From contig CM043954.1 of the NCBI GenBank assembly GCA_014529385.2, positions 92,781,747 through 92,845,746 on the forward strand: a stretch of 64,000 bases of DNA, in the 5' to 3' direction. Position numbers and translations under genes: made by a program. The stretch comes from Adiantum capillus-veneris. Its lineage: Eukaryota; Streptophyta; Polypodiopsida; Polypodiales; Pteridaceae. The notes beneath the pieces were generated by a model. It was not told the DNA's origin, did no database searches, and saw only the letters and a program-made list of their open reading frames with translations. Below, one piece after another: positions 30,262 through 41,301 of the stretch (its first letter is position 1; each line of letters opens with the position of its first letter).

Positions 30262-30882
30262 GAAGACTCCCCGCTCGTTCATCACATTGGAGATCTGAAT
30301 GCACCATCGCATTAGCCTTAGCAAGAGCTACACGATAACGCCAAACATTCCTCACGGAATGAAGCGAACGCGCTCGTGCATCTACGAGCTATTTGCGGTT
30401 GTAAGTATATCAAACGATGTCTATTTTCTACCTGCAAGTAGTCGTTAGAATCATAGCGACATAAGCTACACATAGGTACTCATAGACTTGAGATTTGGAC
30501 ACTTCAAAATTTTTCTCCGTCTTTATAGACGTTTTTTGCAGCTGGGTTTAGAGCTAGGGTTTTGAATGTAGAGGCTTAGGGACATGTGTATCCTAGTGAG
30601 GGGATGTTGTTCCTTAAGTTTCGTATGATTATGACATGGTTTAGTGAGTTTCCTTCCGTTTGTGCATATGTGGGTTGAGTGGTGTAGTTGAGAGCAGTGA
30701 GACTCTAGGTTGTGGTTTGGTTGCCCTTCCAGAGTGTTGTATGTGTAGGATGCTCTCAGTCTGACAAGATAAAGATATTTCCTCCATGTGCCTATCATGT
30801 CATCTGTGTCCTCAATTGACATTATGTTGATCTAGGTTGTTTTGCATGCACTTTATGGGTGGTGTGATTCGCTCCTGAAACA
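30262..30882 (+). repeat. 5' LTR (truncated) of the large gypsy element
   Basis: Matches about the last 620 bases of 40358-41301, including CATTCCTCACGGAA, GCGAACGCGCTCGTGCATCT and the end GTGATTCGCTCC-xxx-ACA. The first third of the LTR is missing, and upstream sequence (30011-30261) is unrelated. Confidence 0.88.
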
Positions 30883-30883
30883 T

Positions 30884-30901
30884 TGGCGCTGCTGCCAGGG
30901 A
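30884..30901 (+). other. Primer binding site, TGGCGC type
   Basis: TGGCGCTGCTGCCAGGGA follows the LTR after one base. It is close to the TGGCGCCGTTGCCGGGGA site used by Athila/Tat-like plant gypsy elements (tRNA-Asp type, from general knowledge). Confidence 0.8.
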
Positions 30902-31433
30902 CACAAGGACTTAGGTAGGTATTCCTACTAACACTTGTGTGATGGTTTCTTGCTTTAGTTTTGGCTAAAGAAAGCATTTTTCTGAAGTGGATCCGGAAGA
31001 GGTTATTCCGAGATCAAGTGGATAGCTAGGAAACGTGTGTCTTGCCGAGGGACCAGGGTCTGCGACTAGGTAGATTTAGTTAGGATTTGTAGATTAGAGT
31101 AGTTGTTGGTGGTCGAGTGATTTGTGAGGTGATAAAAGTGTTTGCTAGTCCGTGTGTGACATTGAAGCGTTTTTCTACTCATAGATGCAAAACCCCATAT
31201 GATTTGTAGGAGTAGCTTTAGGTAAGTGATTTGATTCTGATCTAGAGTTATTCATCATTGATTTATTTGCTAAAGTTCTTGTTTTCATTCACGATCTTTG
31301 AAAAGTTTACTTTTGAGGAAAAAAAGCAATAAACATCTTCTTGTTGACATTTTTGCATGACGGATTGATGATGTGCATATAAGAGCGCATGTGCAAAGGT
31401 TCTGTGAAGAAAATCCGAGATTCTGTAAAATTG

Positions 31434-32972
31434 GACATCATACGCGTATGATGTCGCAAGGGCCAATCGAGACCAAATTTGAAAAATCTGAGTGCACCAG
31501 AGTATTCTAAAGGGAGGTTTTACCTTAACTACACATCGAAACTAGAGTTTTGACCAACTTTCGACACCCAAAAGACAAAAGACGGAGTGTTTGAAACATT
31601 TTTTGCATGAAAATTGATATAAATGCTCAAAAACCAATGTTGGAGCCTTGGGGATGTTTGTGGATGAAAATTGTCCAAAAATTCATTAGCAAACATCATA
31701 CATGTATGATGTTTGAGGGGTGATTTTGACAACAAATCTGAACTTTTGACATTATATCCATCTTCTGCATGTTGTGTTGAGCATATACACCAAATCTCAT
31801 TTCTTTTGGGCTTATAGATTGAAAATTGGGAGGGTTTACTCTCTCAGGGGATTTCCTTATAAAAGGTGATGATTTTGAGCAATTTTGACATCCAAAATTG
31901 GATGTGATCACATATTCTTGTTTTACGCACTAAGGAGCACCTCAGGTAGAAACAGAACTAAAATATGAGCAAAAGACATTATACGCGTATGATGTCTTAG
32001 AGGCCAGATATGAGGTCAAAATTTATAAGCCATTGCACCCTTGTGATCTACAGCATTCAAGAAGAATATAGGACAAATTTCATCAAATTTGAAGCATTTT
32101 TGGGCTTGCAAAGACCATAAGACGCATCTAGGTAGTGAATGCTTGTATTGGCCATAACTTGCTCAAAAGTATCAAAATTCAATTATGAAAGTTGTTGTGA
32201 ATTGCCACTATAGTGAGGAATCTCTGGAGTGAAATTCACTTCATTCTAACCAGTTAGACATCATACGCGTATAATGTCTAAAGGGCACTTTTAGAGTCCA
32301 AAATTGAAATATGAGCATACCAGGGTGTTAAGCACCACAAGACAAGCTCACATACCAAATTTTGTCAAAATCTGAGCACATAGACATCATATGTGTATGA
32401 TGTCTCAAGGCCCAATCTAAAAGTCAAATTTCACTTTTGACCACACAAGGGGTTGGGAAATGATGCGTTAAGCTTGCTTGCAAAATTTCATCTCATTTGG
32501 ACACATACTTTTTCATTTAAAGATATTTTTGCAGATACAAGAAGGTAAAGGTGAAAAAGTGCTGATTTTGAGCAATTTTGACATCCAAAATTTGGTGTAA
32601 TCACATATTCTTGTTGTATGCATCAAGGAGTACCTTGGATAGAAATCTAAGTGAATTCTAAGCCAAAAGACATCATATGTGTATGATGTCTCATAGGCCA
32701 GATTTGCGTCAAATCAAATATTTGAGTATACCCTAGTGTCCTAGAGTATAAAAGGAGTCCGCAACCAAAATTTCATTGAATTTGAAGCTCATTTGAGCTT
32801 GTAAAGGCCAGAAGATAGATCTGGACAGATTCATGCTTGTAATGATCATAACTTACCCAAAAATATCCAAATTGAATTTTGAAAGTTAATGAAAGTTGCC
32901 CAAGTGATAAAGATCCTCTAGAGTAAAAATCACTTGATTTGGCCACAATAGACATCATACACGTATGATGTC
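31434..32972. repeat. Array of seven 22-26 bp palindromes in the leader
   Basis: Seven sites built from GACATCATACG and its reverse complement lie at 31434-31455 (perfect, 22 bp), 31690-31715 (perfect, 26 bp, AT-shifted ends), 31975-31996, 32257-32278, 32383-32404, 32669-32690 and 32951-32972. Centre spacing is about 258, 283, 282, 126, 286 and 282 bp. The last five differ from perfect symmetry by one or two base pairs. The sequence between them is much less conserved. They lie wholly in the non-coding leader between primer site and gag. Confidence 0.92.
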
Positions 32973-33100
32973 TCTAGCCCTAATATGGAGGTGAAAACTC
33001 ACATTGATCTTCTAGAAGTGTTAAGCACTATAAAGTAAGCCTAGTGACCAAGTTTCAACAAATTTGGGTCACATTTGGTCAAGATACAAGCAAAAATCCT
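31868..33100 (+). repeat. Leader built of about 700-bp degenerate repeats
   Basis: A block starting GATTTTGAGCAATTTTGACA occurs at about 31871 and again at 32568. Both continue in parallel for several hundred bases through CACATATTCTTGTT, the palindromes, a CCATAACTTGCTCAAAA-like stretch and GTGTTAAGCAC. Period is about 697 bp. The leader therefore grew by duplication, and two to three palindromes fall in each block. Confidence 0.75.
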
Positions 33101-33445
33101 TGATCCTAAAGCTGTTTTGAGTGCTGCTTCAAGTGCAGTTCACCAAAACTGCTCTAACTTTTGATAGACAACTCCAAATTGAGTTAGGTATAGCCAAGAG
33201 AAAAGCTTCCTGGCAATAGGACACACCTTTAGGGTACCCAAAACCAGTATCCAGAGGTCAAAAGACCACCCAGACTTGACTTTTAGGGACCTGAAAAGGG
33301 GCCAAAGGTTCTTATTAAGGACTATCTTGAGAGTATTGAGTGGGCCTAACATTAAGAAAGCTAAGATCATCAGGATGGAAAGCCAATCTACCCATTCTTT
33401 TGTAGATATGACCAAAGGTAGGGCAAGCCAGCTAGAAGTGTTGAA

Positions 33446-34760
33446 ATGCCAATCTATCCATATTTTGACACAAGCCCAACTACATTGCCACCATGGCTAT
33501 ACCCAGATGCAACCATAGAACATGACTTTTATAGAAGTGGATATTTGGTCAATGAAGGACCACAGATACCTCCACCAAACATGAGAATTCCAAAGAGGGA
33601 GCCACCTAGATTCCCTTCTAGAGCGATAGCGAGATATGAAATGATCATAGAGAGGGCAGACATGCTTTCTCAAGGACCAATTCCCAACAAAATGACTAGT
33701 CTCTTCAAAGAAGAACCTAGGCATGGTAGAAGGCCTGAAGCAAGAGAAACATTGGGAGAGTCTATGGTGAGACTTGTAGATAATCCACAAGTTAGACCAT
33801 CCTAGATTCAAAAATGGGTAAATAGGCAATACTCGAGAGATAAAGATACGAGAGATCACGCAGAGGCTTTCAGAAGAGTAATTAGAGCAAAGGAAGTTTC
33901 GGATTTTGCAGCACAGCTTGTAGGATTTGGACTAACTCTAGAAGATGACGTGGCTACATGGTTTGACTCAATGGAAAGATGGGATTTTGAGACTTTAGAC
34001 GAGTTGTTTGAGGAATTCATCGAAGAATTCTCGCAGAAATCCATAGCTCATAATATGGTCCCGCAAATCCACAAATTCAAACAAAAAGAGGGTGAATCAG
34101 TATGCAAAGCAGCATTACAGCTCAAGAGATATGTCAACTTCTATCCGAAAGTGGAACTTCCTACGCAAGCACAATTAATGGTGATCTTTATCCAAGTAAT
34201 GAGACATATGGGTCTTCAAAAGGATCTGCATATGATAAGGAGCCTAACGCTAAATGAATTGGTTAAAGAAGCTATTTATCTGGTGGATAATTGTGAGAAG
34301 TATAAAGAAAACGATTGTAAGAGTCAAGAGGATGACACATCCTCTCAGCACAGTGATTCTCAGATGAGTGAGTCCATTGAGAAACCAGAGGCACCTATCA
34401 ATCGAGAAAAGTTTATCGAAAAAATGGTCAAGAGGTTAGCTCCTCTTATAAATGCTGATCCGAGGGAGCTTAAGTGGTGCACAATTGAGAGAAAATGGAC
34501 AACCATACGAGAGAAGAATGTTACTACACCATGGAATATGCTAAGGAGAGGTATGTACAATCTATTCCAGTAGCACCTACTCCACCTCGATACGCTATGG
34601 GGAATGTGCCAGGTCCAGTAGGAGTTGCAAGACCACAACATATCTTAGGACAACAATCTCTTCGTCCAAGTGCTAGAATGCCTATAGACATGAGATATGC
34701 GCAGATGATGGAAGCATCCAACAAAACAAGAAATAGTACCAGCTACAATGTATTATAACA
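33446..34760 (+). pseudogene. Gag of the large gypsy element
   Basis: The capsid precursor runs in one frame from the ATG at 33446 (MPIYPYFDTSP) to 34573, with a single TAG at 33803-33805, then shifts frame near 34490 to finish as an 87-codon stretch rich in Pro and Met. The Retrotrans_gag core is clear: DDVATWFDSMERWDFETLDE then FEEFIEEFSQK and a VCKAALQLKRYVNFYP block at about 33935-34150. An acidic C-terminal stretch (about 34310-34400) follows. Gag packages the element RNA, and one stop plus one frameshift would now prevent full-length product. Confidence 0.88.
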
Positions 34761-34969
34761 ACCAAAGCGGGTACTTTCCTTTGAAGCGGCAGAAGATGAG
34801 AGAAACACATGGAATAGTGAGGCCGGTACAACCTTCACCTCTTCTGTTTTGACCTGAAGAAAGAAGGTATGAAATGGACAAAAGGACATTGCGGTTCATT
34901 GTGAATAGAGGCTTACCAAGGTCAAAGCCTATTTACAGCCAAGAGGAATTGGAAGAAGAAGCTCCTCAA

Positions 34970-35374
34970 CCAAAGATAGATTGTCACAAAAGCCGTGACA
35001 ACCACTTGGTCAAGAAATGTCCTCAGACGTAGATCACCCAAGTGAATGCCTATTGTCTTGATTGTGGCATCATTCACTTGATCCCCGATTATCCAAAAAA
35101 TCCAAACCGAGTCATAAAGATCACAACGAATTTCTCAAGAATTGTTCAGCTACCTAGTAGCTCAAAAAATGACAACGTTGTACCAGTTCAGATAGTTACG
35201 AGAGCGCAAGCTCAAAAAGAAGTTGAGAACCTAGAGACAAAGAAAACAGAAACTGACACGAGTTTAGAGACCGGTGAACCAAAGACCGACACACCTAGTC
35301 AAAAAACCAAGAGCAAATGTAATAGCTGGAAAGCTAGAAAGGCTAGGATGAAAGCACATAGGGAACGAGAGTAG
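34970..35374 (+). pseudogene. Zinc knuckles of gag
   Basis: The first knuckle reads CHKSRDNHLVKKC (second Cys lost) near 34981. After a stop at 35030 a second reads CLDCGIIHLIPDY (last Cys lost) near 35055. A Lys/Arg-rich tail (35205-35374) with a VTRAQAQKEVENLET block follows. The element at 41302 has the same pair in better form, with all Cys in CYECGGNHWPRVC. Confidence 0.78.
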
Positions 35375-36060
35375 AAATCCCTAGCTGAGAAGCTTCCCCA
35401 AGCTGAAGAGAAGATAAGACAACATGAGGAAATGGTTGCACCTTCTCTTACGTAGATGTCTCAACCTCCAGAAGAACCATCCACATATGAGAAATTGAGG
35501 AGTGTTAGTTCAGGAGGATCAATGTTGGTCAAGAAGGTTAATGAGAATTTAGACGCCCTTCTAAAAGCCTATGAAACACGGCTAGAAAACAATTAAATCC
35601 AAGAACATAGGTGGATGACATATCCATATGTGGAACTAGAAAAGGACAGGTTTGAAATGTGTAAGAAAATGATTCAAATAACCCAAGCTTTACTAGAACC
35701 ACAAGTTGGAAAACCTAAGGGTGTGATCCTTGTCCCACCTACACCATTAATCCCACCAAACCAGGAACAAAAAGAGCTAGATTCCCATTACAAGCACGGA
35801 CAAAAGCTCAAGGACCCCACATTAGAGCCAATGATAGTGTTAAATACCACGGATAACTCTTCTAAGGGATTTCACATAGCTATACTTGACAACTGTAAAG
35901 AAATAGATGGTCTTGATGAATTGTGGAAACAAGTCAGAGAGGCCAATGAAGCAAGTGAGATAAGTAGATAAGTAAACCAAATGGGTGATGGAAGAGGAGT
36001 GTCTCTTCCACCAATAGAGGAATTTGAAGCTGGATTTCAAATGAATCTAGAAGTGGAATC
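35375..36060 (+). pseudogene. Linker between zinc knuckles and protease
   Basis: A 118-codon open stretch (35615-35971; MTYPYVELEKDRFEMCKKMI) is rich in Lys, Pro and Glu with no known domain. The corresponding region of the next element (42640-43480) has related words such as KLIEISQAL and PHKGDREL, so the segment is a family feature. Confidence 0.6.
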
Positions 36061-36303
36061 ATATTGGGGAGACAAAGGATCTGTACAGTCTATGGACAAT
36101 CAACCCCATTTGCTAAGAACACTACCAACCTAAACGGTAGAGTACAAGGCCAAGTCAGAGGTTGTTGCAGTCCCATCACAAAGACTATCTCCCACAACAA
36201 GGTCATCGATTCAAAAGGGCTAACAGATATTCTATCTACCCCAATCACCTGTACGATAACGTTAGCCAATTTTTTCATAATACGACCAAACATGTAGGCT
36301 ACT

Positions 36304-36770
36304 GTGGGAAAATTCCTAGAGAAATTTGGTGTTATAAAACCAATGATTCAAACTGAGGAAGGGATCAAAGAGCTTGAAATGCCTCAGCTAAACACTAAAT
36401 CATTGCCACTAAACAAGGTATGTGAGTACTATGAGGGAGCAGATGGGAACACCACTCTTCCTATGGAATTCCAAGGTGTTAAAACCATGGCAATCCTTGA
36501 CAGCGGAGTCGGTGTTTCCATCTCAATAAAAGAGGTCTAGAGAAAATGGGGAAAACCAGCAATGAAGGCTACTAGGATGAAACTACATCTTGCAGATGGA
36601 CACAGGGAAAGGCCCATAGGACTACTAGAAAAAGCAATTGTTACTTCTTGTAGAATTGAATATGAGCAAACATTTTCTATTGTTGACTTTGGCAAGAAGA
36701 ACAACTATGATATCATTCTAGGAAGACCATTCATGTGACAATTGAAAATGGTCTAACACTGGGGATATGA
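36304..36770 (+). pseudogene. Aspartic protease of the large gypsy element
   Basis: The active-site loop reads MAILDSGVGVSISIKEV, a DSG catalytic motif at about 36492-36500. Further on, KLHLADGHRERPIG and SIVDFGKKNNYDIILGRPFM (about 36585-36735) complete a retropepsin fold. Stops lie at 36538-36540 and just after GRPFM. The same blocks recur at 43630-43895 in the next element. Confidence 0.87.
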
Positions 36771-36999
36771 CCGTATCTACCTGAGACATATGGAAATCAC
36801 CAAAAAGATAAACTTCAAAGACCATAGCTACAAGGATGTGACGAGAACACCTATGGAGGAGTTTGATTCAACTACTGTAGCAGGATCAGAACTTCCAACA
36901 TGATTGGGTAGGCCTAAAGAATTGTGGATGTGTGGAGCTTCACGATGCGGAAGCTTAAAGCAAGAGTAAGACATCCTAGAAAGGAAAATTGAAGATAAG

Positions 37000-37398
37000 G
37001 ATTATATCCCAGAATCCTTTCCTGATAAAGAATTAGAGCGACTTGAATGGGAACACATCTTGGCTACTCTAGATGTGTGTGCTATTCAAGATGATCCAAC
37101 AACAAAGTTTTGTGATGAAAATGGCTATGATGTCATTCCTTACTTTGCAGTGAGTGTGATCCAGAAAAATGAAGACAAAGAAGAAGACGAGTTCTACGAC
37201 TTTGTAGAGCACTTGGAGCTTCAAGAAGATGCAAACAGCAAAAGTCCGGACGACCCAATAGGTGATAAGCACGAAACTTTAACTAATGTGCGGTTTTATG
37301 ATTGTCCATATCAAAGACCCAAGAAACAATGTCACCGCCACAAGAATAAAGTGCATGAGAAGTGGATTCCAAAATCCTTATGTGTCTCCCATATATGA
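37000..37398 (+). pseudogene. Post-protease region
   Basis: 112 codons from 37060 (MATLDVCAIQDDPTTKFCDE) are conserved with 44200-44500 of the next element, where they lie between protease and RT. Function unknown. The frame ends in the first W-I-P-K motif (about 37360). In this element the normal RT-integrase part that should follow is absent. Confidence 0.7.
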
Positions 37399-38210
37399 AG
37401 AAAAGACTCAGTCAAGAACAAGACAATCATGTCAACGAGCTACCAATGCTTTAATCAAGTGGATACAAAAGTCATCCAAGAAAGAACAACCCAAGAGCAA
37501 GCAGACAGTACCTTTCCATAACAAGCTAAACCACAAAGAGACAGTGCTAGAATGAAACGTTGCTGAGGATAGCAGCGATATTGATGATTCTTATGACTTT
37601 CTCTACCAAAAACTCATGCCATTACCCTCATTAGTAGCTTCCGTAACAACCAAAGAAGGCCAAAAGGAAAGAACAACGAGTCCGAACCAAAAAGTTTGAC
37701 AAATATGGATGCCAAAGAGCGAGATTGGCCAAAAGCAGGTATGGGTCAAGAAGACCAAGATCTCTGATGAAATATCACAAGATCCAATGCCAACAAAAAA
37801 ATAGTCGAAGCCTGCAAGAACATATAAGAAAATCACAAAGTTGTAAGCTTCCGTAACTCAGATTTGGGTTTCAAAGAAGTTGACTCAAGCACAAAGAGGT
37901 CAGGAGTTCATATGGATTCCAAAACGGTTAAATTGTCAACTTCCAAGTCTAAATCTCGTCATCGCTAACCAAGAGTACAAGAGTTGAAGCAAAGACCATT
38001 GAAGACTCACACAAAGACAAGGTGGATCCCAAAGCAGTCTCTTCAAACACAAACGAAGCAGGGACAAGTATGGGTTCTCAAACGAGCAACATCAACAAAA
38101 CAACCAATAATCAGGAAGAAGTGGGTCCCAAAGGGAACAAATAAACCTAATGTCGCTGCACCGCCGCTTGAATTCTTTCAATTCCTCCTACAGTTACAAT
38201 ACAATTAGAA
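37358..38210 (+). pseudogene. Tryptophan-lysine (W-[IVM]-x-K) motif array
   Basis: At least eight short motifs of the type KWIPK, IWMPK, VWVKK, IWVSK, IWIPK, RWIPK, VWVLK and KWVPK occur at about 37361, 37703, 37740, 37862, 37912, 38024, 38070 and 38120, in more than one frame because of frameshifts. The spacers are rich in Lys, Gln, Thr and Ser. A shorter version sits in the next element downstream of its integrase (50520-50736). The arrangement suggests a basic nucleic-acid-binding or accessory protein encoded 3' of pol, but no family is recognised. Confidence 0.6.
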
Positions 38211-39695
38211 GAGAACCCACTATTGAGGGACTGCCAAATACAAAAACCAACCACAAGGCTAAACTGCATTCGAAAGAAGCATCAAATAGATAAGTAAGCT
38301 GTACAACCTTCAATCAAGCAAAGGGCACTTGAGCTTCAAAGATCATCATATTGCTGAGAATAGGAAGCTTCACCAAATGCCAATAAGCAAATTGCTTATA
38401 CCCACATCTTGCACAACATAAATATTTTCCATGCGTTGACTATGTATGCATAATAAAGCTACATTACAAGGCCTGTATAGGCACAATTTTTGATTGCCCA
38501 AGCACAACACATACCCTTGGCGATAGCCTATCATCAAGGAGGACTCCAAATAGGAGGGGGGGATGCATTCTCAATGCGGACCTAATATATGAATATTAGA
38601 GGGAAATGTTTTGTGAGTTGTATTGAATTTTTTCGTTTGATTGTGATTCTCATAATAGCATTATAAGAGGAGTACAGGAACAAAAACCATATATGAGACC
38701 CTAGGGACATGTGTACAGTGTACATAGCGTTTATATTTCTATTAACTTGATTTAGCTTTTTTAGTTGAGTTAATTTTTGGTTTTATTTAGTTGTTTTTGG
38801 AGATTTTCTTGATAAAGATAAAAAAATTCCATAATCTAGATGAAGAACAGACTGAAGAGATGTTGAGCCATACAAAGCAAAGAAGGTGCAAGAAAATGAC
38901 AACACTTCACGAAGAATGTCTTAATAGCCATACGCACAATGGATAATGTTAGACATAAGAAAAGAATGCCAATCAGCCTTCAACAACAGCATGAGGCCAA
39001 ACATGACTGAGAATGGTCATAAAAATCTGGGGTGGCCTACAAGGACAAAGAAAGTTGGTGCTTGACTAAACAAAAGCACCCATCAAATGTAAACTTGCCT
39101 AAGGCCGTATACAAGAAGTAGATCTTTATACTGTAAATTTGCTATCTTTTATGTGACTTAATGAAGCCTCATAAACAAAAAGGAATAACAATACTGACAA
39201 GAACAAAAGGGACAAAAATGATAGTTAAATCATCTATCGTGATAGATGCCTACATATGTTTGGTAGCCAAAAGGTACCAGAGATGCCCATCAATCATTCT
39301 CGAGATTGAAATCCAAAAATTTAGCTTATAAAGCCAAATATAAGTCCAAATCAAGCCAAACTTTGTCAAGAGGCTAGAAATAGAAAGTACAAGATAAGGG
39401 TTTATTAAAAGAAAATAAAAAATATAACCCCTAGCTAGACAAAGATGCATTTTTTTCAAATCTGAAGCCATGATATCCATCTACATACCCTGTACATCAT
39501 GTATATGAATTTTGGGACAAATGGACAATGATAGCTCATTGATAGTCATGCCCTTTTGATGCAAGTTACTAACTTGGGGAATGTGACTGGGGTTTGTCAC
39601 GCTTTAATTAAGTCATGTATCAAGTAGAAGCAGTATAATAATTTACACAACACTCAAAAGCTAATAGTGGCATATGCAGCTTTGATCACCTTGAT
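38211..39695. other. Long 3' non-coding part of the large gypsy element
   Basis: It contains a purine-rich AGGAGGGGGGGA stretch at 38550-38561 that resembles a polypurine tract. A counterpart lies at 51005-51016 in the next element, and both are followed by similar sequence (CATGTGTA-AGTGTA-ACAT). No open frame of note is seen between 38600 and 39695. The source of 38830-39695 is unknown and may include further captured sequence. Confidence 0.5.
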
Positions 39696-39699
39696 GCAA

Positions 39700-40291
39700 G
39701 AACAAAGGAGTCACCAATGAAGCAGAGCAAACATAGAAATAATCAGAGGATCTCAAAAGATTGTCCTTGATGAGGCAAAGTGAATGCTAGACATGGGTTT
39801 TGAACCTCAAATAAAAAAAAATTATCTCTGAGATTTAGCTTGGGAGACAGACTTTGCATTGGAGTGTAACTTGGCCTAAAGAAGTTGAAGATTTAGCCAG
39901 ACAATTTCTACAAAATCCTTACAAAGTTGTCATTGGCTCACAAGATCTAAAAGCCAATTACTCAATTCTATAGATTGTAAAAGTTGTTTCTGAGAATGAG
40001 AAATACTCAGAAGTGACAAATTTGTTGGAGCAAGTGATGGATGAAGCTTTCTCTATCCATGATGATAAGAGTCAAGTTGAACGAGATTGGGTTCTTTCTA
40101 AATTTAGATCTGGCAATAGACCTGTAATGCTAGAAACAAATGCTACACATGAGCATGGATGTGCAGGACATAAATTCAGCATCAATTATGATTTTCTTGA
40201 ATCATATGAAGACTATGTACGTCCTATTGGACGAACAAGACGAGATCATGCAAAGGCTATAGAGGTTACTTTCTTTACATCAGCCAAATGA
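39700..40291 (+). pseudogene. Captured DEAD-box RNA helicase fragment
   Basis: Reading in the helicase direction, motif II appears as VLDEAK, a stop, then MLDMGFEPQIKK (39763-39822). After a frame change come [18 protein letters not shown] (motif III, SAT as SVT), [15 protein letters not shown] and VSENEKYSEVTNLLEQ. The open frame 40013-40291 holds DKSQVERDWVLSKFRSGN, a degraded motif V and SYEDYVRPIGRTRRDHAK (motif VI; HRIGRTGR has become RPIGRTRR). About 25 residues between the two helicase lobes are deleted. It resembles DDX5/Dbp2-type plant helicases. It has no introns and lies between the internal region and the polypurine tract, so it was probably acquired from spliced RNA. Stops and lost motif residues argue against helicase activity. 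Confidence 0.9.
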
Positions 40292-40348
40292 CAACAAACC
40301 ACACTGACATCAACAACCAAGTCATGTCAGGGACGACATGAACGCAGA

Positions 40349-40357
40349 GGGGGGGAA
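40349..40357 (+). other. Polypurine tract of the large gypsy element
   Basis: A run of G ending GGGAA immediately precedes the 3' LTR. Confidence 0.85.
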
Positions 40358-41301
40358 TGTTGACCGGTGGGTCAATAGCACGACATAACTCAACAAAGCC
40401 TTATTTTTTTGAGAGTTATGGAATGCTGAGGATTATGGTTATAAACATCATTTATAATAAGTAGGTAGTCTAGTTGCAGAAGCCGGGGTGCAATGGCACT
40501 TCCAAATTGTAAATATCAAGCCATTTGACCCCTCAAACTCTATTCTTGGTTAACCTAAGGTAGCCTTAATATATAAGGTACCTAGGTCACTTTTGTAAAG
40601 ACAACTTTTATCATAATCAAGTTTTAAGCTGTTGTCAATTGTGTGAGAGAGAGAAAGAGAGAGAGCGTGAGATTCATCGTACGCTACTCCCCACTCATTC
40701 ATCAAATTGGAGATTCGATTGCACCATCGTGTTAGCCTCAGCAAGAGCTACGCGACAATGCCAAGCATTCCTCACGGAACGGAGCGAACGCGCTCGTGCA
40801 TCTACAAGCTATTTACGGTTGTAAGTATATCAAGCGATGTATGTTTTCTTCCTGCAAGTATTCGCTAGAATCGTAGCAACATAAGCTATGCATAGGTACT
40901 CATAAACTTCAATTTCGGACACTCAAAATTCTACTCGGTCTTTATACGCGTTTTTTGTAGATGGGTTTAGAGCTAGGGTTTTGAGTGTAGAGGCTTAGGG
41001 ACATGTGAATCCCAGTGAGGGGATGGTGTTTCTTAAGTTTTGTATAATTTTGGCATGGTTTAGTGACTTTCCTTTCATTTGTGTATATGTGGATTGAGTG
41101 GTGTAGTTGAGAGCAGTGAGACTCTAGATTGTGGTTTAGTTGCCCTTCCAGAGTGTTGTCTGTGTAGGATGGTCTTAGACTAATAAGCTAGATAGATTTC
41201 CTCTTTGTTCCTATTGTGTCATCTGTGTCCTCGATTGACAATATGTTGATCTAGGTTGTTTTGCATGCACTTTATGGGTGGTGTGATTCGCTCCCGCAAC
41301 A
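40358..41301 (+). repeat. 3' LTR of the large gypsy element (944 bp)
   Basis: Starts TGTTGACCGGTGGGTC and ends CTCCCGCAACA. A candidate TATA (TTAATATATAAGG) lies near 40567. A GA-rich stretch lies at 40641-40672. The last 620 bp pair with 30262-30882, with substitutions and small length differences visible throughout, so the insertion is old. Confidence 0.9.

Larger units (their letters stand above)
30262..41301 (+). mobile_element. Large Tat/Athila-like Ty3/gypsy element lacking RT and integrase
   Basis: An 11-kb element with a 5'-truncated LTR (30262-30882), a primer site, a 2.5-kb leader with palindromes, gag, zinc knuckles and protease. These are followed by a tryptophan-lysine motif region, a long 3' non-coding part, a helicase fragment, a polypurine tract and a full 944-bp 3' LTR. 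RT, RNase H and integrase are not found between protease and LTR, so it depends on a relative such as the one at 41302-51020. Several stops and frame changes show it is no longer coding-competent. Confidence 0.82.

Noticed and set aside
31434-32972. Palindromes as binding sites of a bacterial-type operon
   Set aside because: They lie in an LTR-element leader with a eukaryotic tRNA primer site, and no bacterial gene is nearby.
33140-33859. Minus-strand frames opposite gag of the large gypsy element
   Set aside because: They mirror gag coding constraints and lack recognisable domains. An antisense gene is possible in Tat-like elements but nothing here supports one.
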